From NCBI RefSeq assembly GCF_015832195.1, contig NC_052018.1:38879052-38943051 (forward strand): a stretch of DNA of 64,000 bases. Reading direction: 5' to 3'. Source of the DNA: Motacilla alba alba (taxonomy: Eukaryota > Chordata > Aves > Passeriformes > Motacillidae). The number at the start of each line of letters is the position of its first letter. The first letter of the stretch is position 1. Below the pieces are notes generated by a model. That model was not told the DNA's origin and did not search any database. It was given only the letters and a program-made list of their open reading frames with translations. Of the stretch, positions 37,641 to 49,200 are shown piece by piece. A program made the translations under genes and the position numbers.

Positions 37641-38661
37641 AAGCTGACAGAGGAGGCAAAATCAAGAGAAAAAATCAAGAAGGAAGACACAACTTTAATG
37701 GGAGGATGTGAGAGACATAGCATGGATACTGAAGAAAAAAAAAAAAAAAGGCAAAAAATTTCATGGGCGAAGTGAAAGGCATCGAAAGGCATGGGATGGC
37801 ATCAAGTGCAGGGACATGGAGCAAAGATAGCCCAATTGGTGCCCATTGAAATCGCAAGATTCCGTTTCCCTTCCCGAAAGGAAATTTCATTTCCTTTCGG
37901 GAAGGGAAACGGAATCTTGCGAACCCAAAAAGAAAGGCTTACAAAGCCTCTGGAAAGGAGATAGGATCAAATGAAATGCAACCGAAAAAAAGGCCAAAAT
38001 CCCAGAAAACTGGGACAAGGACAGCATCCCAGAAAATGATCTGGGAGGCAATGAGGTGCCGTGCAAAGGAGCAAAACATGCCAAAAGGAAGCTCACAGAC
38101 CTTGCAACATCAGGAGAAAAATCAAAGAGGAGGACACAACTTTGTGGGGAAGATATCTGAGACAAGGTAAGGATACTAAAAAAAAAAATAAAAAAATCGT
38201 GGCAGAAGTGAAAGCCATCAAAAAGCATGGGATGGCCTCAGCTGAAGAGATATGGAGCAAAGCTTGCCAAGATTGGTCGCCATTGAAATCCTGGAAACAG
38301 CAAAGAAGGACTCACAAACACTGGGGAATGGGGAGACCATCAAAGGAAATGCAATTGAAAGTAAAAAAAAAAAATGGGAGATTGGGGAACTACAAGAAAA
38401 TGGACCAGGATTCCATGCGGTGTAGTGCAAAGGGCCAAAACATGGCAAAAGTAAGCTGACAGAGGAGGCAAAATCAGGAGAAAAAATCAAGAAGGAAGAC
38501 ACAACTTTGATGGGAGGATGTGAGAGACATGGCATGGATAGTGAAGAAAAAAAAAAAAAGGCAAAAAATTTCATGGGCGAAGTGAAAGGCATCGAAAGGC
38601 ATGGGATGGCATCAAGTGCAGGGACATGGAGCAAAGATAGCCCAATTGGTGCCCATTGAAA

Positions 38662-38732
38662 TCGCAAGATTCCGTTTCCCTTCCCGAAAGGAAATGAAAT
38701 TTCCTTTCGGGAAGGGAAACGGAATCTTGCGA
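38662..38732. repeat. Second unit-junction palindrome with inverted loop
   Basis: This copy also has the GAA loop. The units that follow this junction and the one at 37087-37157 share private variants (ATCAAGAGAAAA and CTTTAATGGG), so both probably descend from one inversion that was later copied with a two-unit block. Confidence 0.9.
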
Positions 38733-41700
38733 ACCCAAAAAGAAAGGCTTACAAAGCCTCTGGAAAGGAGATAGGATCAAATGAAATGCAACCGAAAAAA
38801 AGGCCAAAATCCCAGAAACCTGGGACACGGACAGCCTCCCAGAAAATGGTCTGGGAGGCAATGAGGTGCCGTGCAAAGGAGCAAAACATGCCAAAAGGAA
38901 GTTCACAGACCTTGCAACATCAGGAGAAAAATCAAAGAGGAGGACACAACTTTGTAGGGAAGATATCTGAGACAAGGTAAGGATACTAAAAAAAACAATT
39001 AAAAAATCGTGGCAGAAGTGAAAGCCATCAAAAAGCATGGGATGGCCTCAGCTGAAGAGATATGGAGCAAAGCTTGCCAAGATTGGTCGCCATTGAAATC
39101 CTGGAAACAGCAAAGAAGGACTCACAAACACTGGGGAATGCAGAGACCATCAAAGGAAATGCAATTGAAAGGGAAAAAAAAAAATGGGAGATTGGGTGAC
39201 TACAAGAAAATGGACCAGGATTCCATGCGGTGCAGTGCAAAGGGCCAAAACATGGCAAAAGTAAGCTGACAGAGGAGGCAAAATCAAGAGAAAAAATCAA
39301 GAAGGAAGACACAACTTTAATGGGAGGATGTGAGAGACATAGCATGGATACTGAAGAAAAAAAAAAAAAGGCAAAAAATTTCATGGGCGAAGTGAAAGGC
39401 ATCGAAAGGCATGGGATGGCATCAAGTGCAGGGACATGGAGCAAAGATAGCCCAATTGGTGCCCATTGAAATCGCAAGATTCCGTTTCCCTTCCCGAAAG
39501 GAAATTTCATTTCCTTTCGGGAAGGGAAACGGAATCTTGCGAACCCAAAAAGAAAGGCTTACAAAGCCTCTGGAAAGGAGATAGGATCAAATGAAATGCA
39601 ACCGAAAAAAAGGCCAAAATCCCAGAAAACTGGGACACGGACAGCCTCCCAGAAAATGGTCTGGCAGGCAATGAGGTGCCGTGCAAAGGAGCAAAACATG
39701 CCAAAAGGAAGCTCACAGACCTTGCAACATCAGGAGAAAAATCAAAGAGGAGGACACAACTTTGTGGGGAAGATATCTGAGACAAGGTAAGGATACTAAA
39801 AAAAATAATAAAAAAATCGTGGCAGAAGTGAAAGCCATCAAAAAGCATGGGATGGCCTCAGCTGAAGAGATATGGAGCAAAGCTTGCCAAGATTGGTCGC
39901 CATTGAAATCCTGGAAACAGCAAAGAAGGGCTCACAAACACTGGTGAATGGGGAGACCATCAAAGGAAATGCAATTGAAAGTAAAAAAAAAAAAATGGGA
40001 GATTGGGTGACTACAAGAAAATGGACCAGGATTCCATGCGGTGCAGTGCAAAGGGCCAAAACATGGCAAAAGTAAGCTGACAGAGGAGGCAAAATCAGGA
40101 GAAAAAATCAAGAAGGAAGACACAACTTTGATGGGAGGATGTGAGAGACATAGCATGGATACTGAAGAAAAAAAAAAAAGGCAAAAATTTCATGGGCGAA
40201 GTGAAAGGCATCGAAAGGCATGGGATGGCATCAAGTGCAGGGACATGGAGCAAAGATAGCCCAATTGGTGCCCATTGAAATCGCAAGATTCCGTTTCCCT
40301 TCCCGAAAGGAAATTTCATTTCCTTTCGGGAAGGGAAACGGAATCTTGCGAACCCAAAAAGAAAGGCTTACAAAGCCTCTGGAAAGGAGATAGGATCAAA
40401 TGAAATGCAACCGAAAAAAAGGCCAAAATCCCAGAAAACTGGGACACGGACAGCCTCCCAGAAAATGGTCTGGCAGGCAATGAGGTGCCGTGCAAAGGAG
40501 CAAAACATGCCAAAAGGAAGCTCACAGACCTTGCAACATCAGGAGAAAAATCAAAGAGGAGGACACAACTTTGTGGGGAAGATATCTGAGACAAGGTAAG
40601 GTTACTAAAAAAAATAATAAAAAAATCGTGGCAGAAGTGAAAGCCATCAAAAAGCATGGGATGGCCTCAGCTGAAGAGATATGGAGCAAAGCTTGCCAAG
40701 ATTGGTCGCCATTGAAATCCTGGAAACAGCAAAGAAGGGCTCACAAACACTGGTGAATGGGGAGACCATCAAAGGAAATGCAATTGAAAGTAAAAAAAAA
40801 AAAATGGGAGATTGGGTGACTACAAGAAAATGGACCAGGATTCCATGCGGTGCAGTGCAAAGGGCCAAAACATGGCAAAAGTAAGCTCACAGAGGAGGCA
40901 AAATCAGGAGAAAAAATCAAGAAGGAAGACACAACTTTGATGGGAGGATGTGAGAGACATAGCATGGATACTGAAGAAAAAAAAAAAGGCAAAAATTTCA
41001 TGGGCGAAGTGAAAGGCATCGAAAAGAATGGGATGGCATCAAGTGCAGGGACATGGAGCAAAGATAGCCCAATTGGTGCCCATTGAAATCGCAAGATTCC
41101 GTTTCCCTTCCCGAAAGGAAATTTCATTTCCTTTCGGGAAGGGAAACGGAATCTTGCGAACCCAAAAAGAAAGGCTTACAAAGCCTCTGGAAAGGAGATA
41201 GGATCAAATGAAATGCAACCGAAAAAAAGGCCAAAATCCCAGAAAACTGGGACACGGACAGCCTCCCAGAAAATGGTCTGGCAGGCAATGAGGTGCCGTG
41301 CAAAGGAGCAAAACATGCCAAAAGGAAGCTCACAGACCTTGCAACATCAGGAGAAAAATCAAAGAGGAGGACACAACTTTGTGGGGAAGATATCTGAGAC
41401 AAGGTAAGGATACTAAAAAAAAAAATAAAAAAATTGTGGCAGAAGTGAAAGCCATCAAAAAGCATGGGATGGCCTCAGCTGAAGAGATATGGAGCAAAGC
41501 TTGCCAAGATTGATCGCCATTGAAATCCTGGAAACAGCAAAGAAGGACTCACAAACACTGGGGAATGCAGAGACCATCAAAGGAAATGCAATTGAAAGTA
41601 AAATAAAAAAAAATTGGGAGATTGGGGGACTACAAGAAAATGGACCAGGATTCCATGCGGTGCAGTGCAAAGGGCCAAAACATGGCAAAAGTAAGCTGAC

Positions 41701-44700
41701 AGAGGAGGCAAAATCAGGAGAAAAAATCAAGAGGGAAGACACAACTTTGATGGGAGGATGTGAGAGACATGGCATGGATACTGAAGAAAAATAAAAAAAA
41801 GGCAAAAATTTCATGGGCGAAGTGAAAGGCATCGAAAGGCATGGGATGGCATCAAGTGCAGGGACATGGAGCAAAGATAGCCCAATTGGTGCCCATTGAA
41901 ATCGCAAGATTCCGTTTCCCTTCCCGTAAGGAAATTTCATTTCCTTTCGGGAAGGGAAACGGAATCTTGCGAACCCAAAAAGAAAGGCTTACAAAGCCTC
42001 TGGAAAGGAGATAGGATCAAATGAAATGCAACCGAAAAAAAGGCCAAAATCCCAGAAAACTGGGACACGGACAGCCTCCCAGAAAATGGTCTGGCAGGCA
42101 ATGAGGTGCCGTGCAAAGGAGCAAAACATGCCAAAAGGAAGCTCACAGACCTTGCAACATCAGGAGAAAAATCAAAGAGGAGGACACAACTTTGTGGGGA
42201 AGATATCTGAGACAAGGTAAGGATACTAAAAAAAAAAATAAAAAAATCGTGGCAGAAGTGAAAGCCATCAAAAAGCATGGGATGGCCTCAGCTGAAGAGA
42301 TATGGAGCAAAGCTTGCCAAGATTGGTCGCCATTGAAATCCTGGAAACAGCAAAGAAGGACTCACAAACACTGGGGAATGGGGAGACCATCAAAGGAAAT
42401 GCAATTGAAAGTAAAAAAAAAAAAATTGGGAGATTGGGTGACTACAAGAAAATGGACCAGGATTCCATGCGGTGCAGTGCAAAGGGCCAAAACATGGCAA
42501 AAGTAAGCTGACAGAGGAGGCAAAATCAGGAGAAAAAATCAAGAAGGAAGACACAACTTTGATGGGAGGATGTGAGAGACATGGCATGGATACTGAAGAT
42601 AAAAAAAAAAGCCAAAAAAATTCATGGGCGAAGTGAAAGGCATCGAAAGGCATGGGATGGCATCAAGTGCAGGGACATGGAGCAAAGATAGCCCAATTGG
42701 TGCCCATTGAAATCGCAAGATTCCGTTTCCCTTCCCGAAAGGAAATTTCATTTCCTTTCGGGAAGGGAAACGGAATCTTGCGAACCCAAAAAGAAAGGCT
42801 TACAAAGCCTCTGGAAAGGAGATAGGATCAAATGAAATGCAACCGAAAAAAAGGCCAAAATCCCAGAAAACTGGGACACGGACAGCCTCCCAGAAAATGG
42901 TCTGGCAGGCAATGAGGTGCCGTGCAAAGGAGCAAAACATGCCAAAAGGAAGCTCACAGACCTTGCAACATCAGGAGAAAAATCAAAGAGGAGGACACAA
43001 CTTTGTGGGGAAGATATCTGAGACAAGGTAAGGTTACTAAAAAAAAAAAAAAAAAAATCGTGGCAGAAGTGAAAGCCATCAAAAAGCATGGGATGGCCTC
43101 AGCTGAAGAGATATGGAGCAAAGCTTGCCAAGATTGATGGCCATTGAAATCCTGGAAACAGCAAAGAAGGACTCACAAACACTGGGGAATGGGGAGACCA
43201 TGAAAGGAAATGCAATTGAAAGTAAAAAAAAAAAAAATTGGGAGATTGGGTGACTACAAGAAAATGGACCAGGATTCCATGCGGTGCAGTGCAAAGGGCC
43301 AAAACATGGCAAAAGTAAGCTCACAGAGGAGGCAAAATCAGGAGAAAAAATCAAGAAGGAAGACACAACTTTGATGGGAGGATGTGAGAGACATAGCATG
43401 GATACTGAAGAAAAAAAAAAAGGCAAAAATTTCATGGGCGAAGTGAAAGGCATGGGATGGCATCAAGTGCAGGGACATGGAGCAAAGATAGCCCAATTGG
43501 TGCCCATTGAAATCGCAAGATTCCGTTTCCCTTCCCGTAAGGAAATTTCATTTCCTTTCGGGAAGGGAAACGGAATCTTGCGAACCCAAAAAGAAAGGCT
43601 TACAAAGCCTCTGGAAAGGAGATAGGATCAAATGAAATGCAACCGAAAAAAAGGCCAAAATCCCAGAAAACTGGGACACGGACAGCCTCCCAGAAAATGG
43701 TCTGGCAGGCAATGAGGTGCCGTGCAAAGGAGCAAAACATGCCAAAAGGAAGCTCACAGACCTTGCAACATCAGGAGAAAAATCAAAGAGGAGGACACAA
43801 CTTTGTGGGGAAGGTATCTGAGACAAGGTAAGGATACTAAAAAAAAAAATAAAAAAATCGTGGCAGAAGTGAAAGCCATCAAAAAGCATGGGATGGCCTC
43901 AGCTGAAGAGATATGGAGCAAAGCTTGCCAAGATTGGTCGCCATTGAAATCCTGGAAACAGCAAAGAAGGACTCACAAACACTGGGGAATGGGGAGACCA
44001 TCAAAGGAAATGCAATTGAAAGTAAAAAAAAAAAAATTGGGAGATTGGGTGACTACAAGAAAATGGACCAGGATTCCATGCGGTGCAGTGCAAAGGGCCA
44101 AAACATGGCAAAAGTAAGCTGACAGAGGGGGCAAAATCAGGAGAAAAAATCAAGAAGGAAGACACAACTTTGATGGGAGGATGTGAGAGACATGGCATGG
44201 ATACTGAAGATAAAAAAAAAAGCCAAAAAATTTTATGAGCGAAGTGAAAGGCATCGAAAGGCATGGGATGGCATCAAGTGCAGGGACATGGAGCAAAGAT
44301 AGCCCAATTGGTGCCCATTGAAATCGCAAGATTCCGTTTCCCTTCCCGAAAGGAAATTTCATTTCCTTTCGGGAAGGGAAACGGAATCTTGCGAACCCAA
44401 AAAGAAAGGCTTACAAAGCCTCTGGAAAGGAGATAGGATCAAATGAAATGCAACCGAAAAAAAGGCCAAAATCCCAGAAACCTGGGACACGGACAGCCTC
44501 CCAGAAAATGGTCTGGCAGGCAATGAGGTGCCGTGCAAAGGAGCAAAACATGCCAAAAGGAAGCTCACAGACCTTGCAACATCAGGAGAAAAATCAAAGA
44601 GGAGGACACAACTTTGTGGGGAAGATATCTGAGACAAGGTAAGGATACTAAAAAAAAAAAAAAAAAATCGTGGCAGAAGTGAAAGCCATCAAAAAGCATG

Positions 44701-47700
44701 GGATGGCCTCAGCTGAAGAGATATGGAGCAAAGCTTGCCAAGATTGATCGCCATTGAAATCCTGGAAACAGCAAAGAAGGACTCACAAACACTGGGGAAT
44801 GGGGAGACCATCAAAGGAAATGCAATTGAAAGTAAAAAAAAAAAAAAATTGGGAGATTGGGGGACTACAAGAAAATGGACCAGGATTCCATGCGGTGCAG
44901 TGCAAAGGGCCAAAACATGGCAAAAGTAAGCTCACAGAGGAGGCAAAATCAGGAGAAAAAATCAAGAGGGAAGACACAACTTTGATGGGAGGATGTGAGA
45001 GACATGGCATGGATACTGAAGAAAAATAAAAAAAAGGCAAAAATTTCATGGGCGAAGTGAAAGGCATCGAAAGGCATGGGATGGCATCAAGTGTAGGGAC
45101 ATGGAGCAAAGATAGCCCAATTGGTGCCCATTGAAATCGCAAGATTCCGTTTCCCTTCCCGTAAGGAAATTTTATTTCCTTTCGGGAAGGGAAACGGAAT
45201 CTTGCGAACCCAAAAAGAAAGGCTTACAAAGCCTCTGGAAAGGAGATAGGATCAAATGAAATGCAACCGAAAAAAAGGCCAAAATCCCAGAAAACTGGGA
45301 CACGGACAGCCTCCCAGAAAATGGTCTGGCAGGCAATGAGGTGCCGTGCAAAGGAGCAAAACATGCCAAAAGGAAGCTCACAGACCTTGCAACATCAGGA
45401 GAAAAATCAAAGAGGAGGACACAACTTTGTGGGGAAGATATCTGAGACAAGGTAAGGTTACTAAAAAAAAAAAAAAAAAAATCGTGGCAGAAGTGAAAGC
45501 CATCAAAAAGCATGGGATGGCCTCAGCTGAAGAGATATGGAGCAAAGCTTGCCAAGATTGATGGCCATTGAAATCCTGGAAACAGCAAAGAAGGACTCAC
45601 AAACACTGGGGAATGCAGAGACCATGAAAGGAAATGCAATTGAAAGTAAAAAAAAAAATAATTGGGAGATTGGGTGACTACAAGAAAATGGACCAGGATT
45701 CCATGCGGTGCAGTGCAAAGGGCCAAAACATGGCAAAAGTAAGCTGACAGAGGAGGCAAAATCAGGAGAAAAAATCAAGAAGGAAGACACAACTTTGATG
45801 GGAGGATGTGAGAGACATAGCATGGATACTGAAGAAAAAAAAAAAGGCAAAAATTTCATGGGCGAAGTGAAAGGCATGGGATGGCATCAAGTGCAGGGAC
45901 ATGGAGCAAAGATAGCCCAATTGGTGCCCATTGAAATCGCAAGATTCCGTTTCCCTTCCCGAAAGGAAATTTCATTTCCTTTCGGGAAGGGAAACGGAAT
46001 CTTGCGAACCCAAAAAGAAAGGCTTACAAAGCCTCTGGAAAGGAGATAGGATCAAATGAAATGCAACCGAAAAAAAGGCCAAAATCCCAGAAAACTGGGA
46101 CACGGACAGCCTCCCAGAAAATGGTCTGGCAGGCAATGAGGTGCCGTGCAAAGGAGCAAAACATGCCAAAAGGAAGCTCACAGACCTTGCAACATCAGGA
46201 GAAAAATCAAAGAGGAGGACACAACTTTGTGGGGAAGATATCTGAGACAAGGTAAGGATACTAAAAAAAAAAATAAAAAAATCGTGGCAGAAGTGAAAGC
46301 CATCAAAAAGCATGGGATGGCCTCAGCTGAAGAGATATGGAGCAAAGCTTGCCAAGATTGATCGCCATTGAAATCCTGGAAACAGCAAAGAAGGACTCAC
46401 AAACACTGGGGAATGCAGAGACCATCAAAGGAAATGCAATTGAAAGTAAAAAAAAAAAAAATTGGGAGATTGGGTGACTACAAGAAAATGGACCAGGATT
46501 CCATGCGGTGCAGTGCAAAGGGCCAAAACATGGCAAAAGTAAGCTGACAGAGGAGGCAAAATCAGGAGAAAAAATCAAGAGGGAAGACACAACTTTGATG
46601 GGAGGATGTGAGAGACATGGCATGGATACTGAAGAAAAATAAAAAAAAGGCAAAAATTTCATGGGCGAAGTGAAAGGCATCGAAAGGCATGGGATGGCAT
46701 CAAGTGCAGGGACATGGAGCAAAGATAGCCCAATTGGTGCCCATTGAAATCGCAAGATTCCGTTTCCCTTCCCGTAAGGAAATTTCATTTCCTTTCGGGA
46801 AGGGAAACGGAATCTTGCGAACCCAAAAAGAAAGGCTTACAAAGCCTCTGGAAAGGAGATAGGATCAAATGAAATGCAACCGAAAAAAAGGCCAAAATCC
46901 CAGAAAACTGGGACACGGACAGCCTCCCAGAAAATGGTCTGGCAGGCAATGAGGTGCCGTGCAAAGGAGCAAAACATGCCAAAAGGAAGCTCACAGACCT
47001 TGCAACATCAGGAGAAAAATCAAAGAGGAGGACACAACTTTGTGGGGAAGATATCTGAGACAAGGTAAGGTTACTAAAAAAAAAAAAAAAAAAAATCGTG
47101 GCAGAAGTGAAAGCCATCAAAAAGCATGGGATGGCCTCAGCTGAAGAGATATGGAGCAAAGCTTGCCAAGATTGATGGCCATTGAAATCCTGGAAACAGC
47201 AAAGAAGGACTCACAAACACTGGGGAATGCAGAGACCATGAAAGGAAATGCAATTGAAAGTAAAAAAAAAAAAAATTGGGAGATTGGGTGACTACAAGAA
47301 AATGGACCAGGATTCCATGCGGTGCAGTGCAAAGGGCCAAAACATGGCAAAAGTAAGCTGACAGAGGAGGCAAAATCAGGAGAAAAAATCAAGAAGGAAG
47401 ACACAACTTTGATGGGAGGATGTGAGAGACATAGCATGGATAGTGAAGAAAAAAAAAAAAAGGCAAAAAATTTCATGGGCGAAGTGAAAGGCATCGAAAG
47501 GCATGGGATGGCATCAAGTGCAGGGACATGGAGCAAAGATAGCCCAATTGGTGCCCATTGAAATCGCAAGATTCCGTTTCCCTTCCCGAAAGGAAATTTC
47601 ATTTCCTTTCGGGAAGGGAAACGGAATCTTGCGAACCCAAAAAGAAAGGCTTACAAAGCCTCTGGAAAGGAGATAGGATCAAATGAAATGCAACCGAAAA

Positions 47701-48417
47701 AAAGGCCAAAATCCCAGAAAACTGGGACACGGACAGCCTCCCAGAGAATGATCTGGCAGGCAATGAGGTGCCGTGCAAAGGAGCAAAACATGCCAAAAGG
47801 AAGCTCACAGACCTTGCAACATCAGGAGAAAAATCAAAAAGGAGGACACAACTTTGTGGGGAAGATATCTGAGACAAGGTAAGGATACTAAAAAAAAACA
47901 ATTAAAAAATCGTGGCAGAAGTGAAAGCCATCAAAAAGCATGGGATGGCCTCAGCTGAAGAGATATGGAGCAAAGCTTGCCAAGATTGGTCGCCATTGAA
48001 ATCCTGGAAACAGCAAAGAAGGACTCACAAACACTGGGAATGGAGAGATCATCAAAGGAAATGCAATTGAAAGGGAAAAAAATTGGGAGATTGGGGGACT
48101 ACAAGAAAATGGACCAGGATTCCATGCGGTGCAGTGCAAAGGGCCAAAACATGGCAAAAGTAAGCTCACAGAGGAGGCAAAATCAGGAGAAAAAATCAAG
48201 AAGGAAGACACAACTTTGATGGGAGGATGTGAGAGACATGGCATGGATAGTGAAGAAAAAAAAAAAAAGGCAAAAAATTTCATGGGCGAAGTGAAAGGCA
48301 TTGAAAGGCATGGGATGGCATCAAGTGCAGGGACATGGAGCAAAGATAGCCCAATTGGTGCCCATTGAAATCGCAAGATTCCGTTTCCCTTCCCGAAAGG
48401 AAATTTCATTTCCTTTC

Positions 48418-49200
48418 GGGAAGGGAAACGGAATCTTGCGAACCCAAAAAGAAAGGCTTACAAAGCCTCTGGAAAGGAGATAGGATCAAATGAAATGCAA
48501 CCGAAAAAAAGGCCAAAATCCCTGAAAACTGGGACACGGACAGCCTCCCAGAAAATGGTCTGGCAGGCAATGAGGTGCCGTGCAAAGGAGCAAAACATGC
48601 CAAAAGGAAGCTCACAGACCTTGCAACATCAGGAGAAAAATCAAAGAGGAGGACACAACTTTGTGGGGAAGATATCTGAGACAAGGTAAGGATACTGAAA
48701 AAAAAAAAAAAATCGTGGCAGAAGTGAAAGCCATCAAAAAGCATGGGATGGCCTCAGCTGAAGAGATATGGAGCAAAGCTTGCCAAGATTGATCGCCATT
48801 GAAATCCTGGAAACAGCAAAGAAGGACTCACAAACACTGGGGAATGGGGAGACCATCAAAGGAAATGCAATTGAAAGGGAAAAAAAAAATTGGGAGATTG
48901 GGGGACTACAAGAAAATGGACCAGGATTCCATGCGGTGCAGTGCAAAGGGCCAAAACATGGCAAAAGTAAGCTGACAGAGGAGGCAAAATCAGGAGAAAA
49001 AATCAAGAAGGAAGACACAACTTTGATGGGAGGATGTGAGAGACATGGCATGGATACTGAAGAAAAAAACAAAAAGGCAAAAAATTTCATGGCCGAAGTG
49101 AAAGCCATCGAAAGGCATGGGTTGGCATCAGGTGCAGGGACATGGAGCAAAGATAGCCCAATTGGTGCCCATTGAAATCGCAAGATTCCGTTTCCCTTCC
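48418..49200 (+). repeat. Terminal, diverged satellite unit
   Basis: The last unit carries clustered private changes near its end: CATGGCCGAAG for CATGGGCGAAG, GAAAGCCATCG for GAAAGGCATCG, GGGTTGGCATCAGG for GGGATGGCATCAAG, and CCCTGAAAACT earlier. It ends at GTTTCCCTTCCC, so only the first 24 bases of the palindrome's left arm remain before unique DNA begins at 49201 with TAGCAGGCTGG. Confidence 0.95.

Larger units (their letters stand above)
37134..48417 (+). repeat. Right LTR-free domain, 14 satellite units
   Basis: Units start at 37134, 37899, 38709, 39519, 40328, 41136, 41949, 42760, 43560, 44371, 45184, 45984, 46797 and 47611. Marker variants recur at block spacing: AAGGTTACT (units 40328, 42760, 45184, 46797), a GTAAGG palindrome arm, the CCAAAAAAATTCATG type of tract, and a 10-bp deletion in units 42760 and 45184, both of which are 800 bp long. 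Unit 37134 is only 765 bp because of a deletion of about 48 bp near 37630. Confidence 0.9.
1..49200 (+). repeat. Tandem satellite array, ~811-bp unit, 53 unit starts
   Basis: A head-to-tail array fills this interval. Each unit begins with GGGAAGGGAAACGGAATC and runs about 811 bp to the next copy, or about 1350 bp where an LTR is inserted. Copies are nearly identical; differences are mostly A-tract lengths and a few diagnostic substitutions. The plus strand is strongly purine-rich, roughly 70% by eye in sampled stretches, so plus-strand frames fill with stops while minus-strand frames stay open for up to 161 codons. I regard all of these frames as non-coding: their ends depend on A-tract length and they read across unit junctions and the palindrome. 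I do not recognise the family by name. A pericentromeric, subtelomeric or sex-chromosome location is possible but not shown by the sequence. Confidence 0.97.

Noticed and set aside
1..49200. Dozens of repeated open frames of 60-161 codons on both strands
   Set aside because: They are copies of the same few frames in a homogenised satellite. Their ends shift with A-tract length, they cross unit junctions and the palindrome, and the long minus-strand ones follow from purine bias that keeps stop codons off that strand.
1..49200. CRISPR-like array of repeats and spacers
   Set aside because: The repeat is the whole 811-bp unit with no unique spacers, no cas genes are present, and the context is vertebrate-like.
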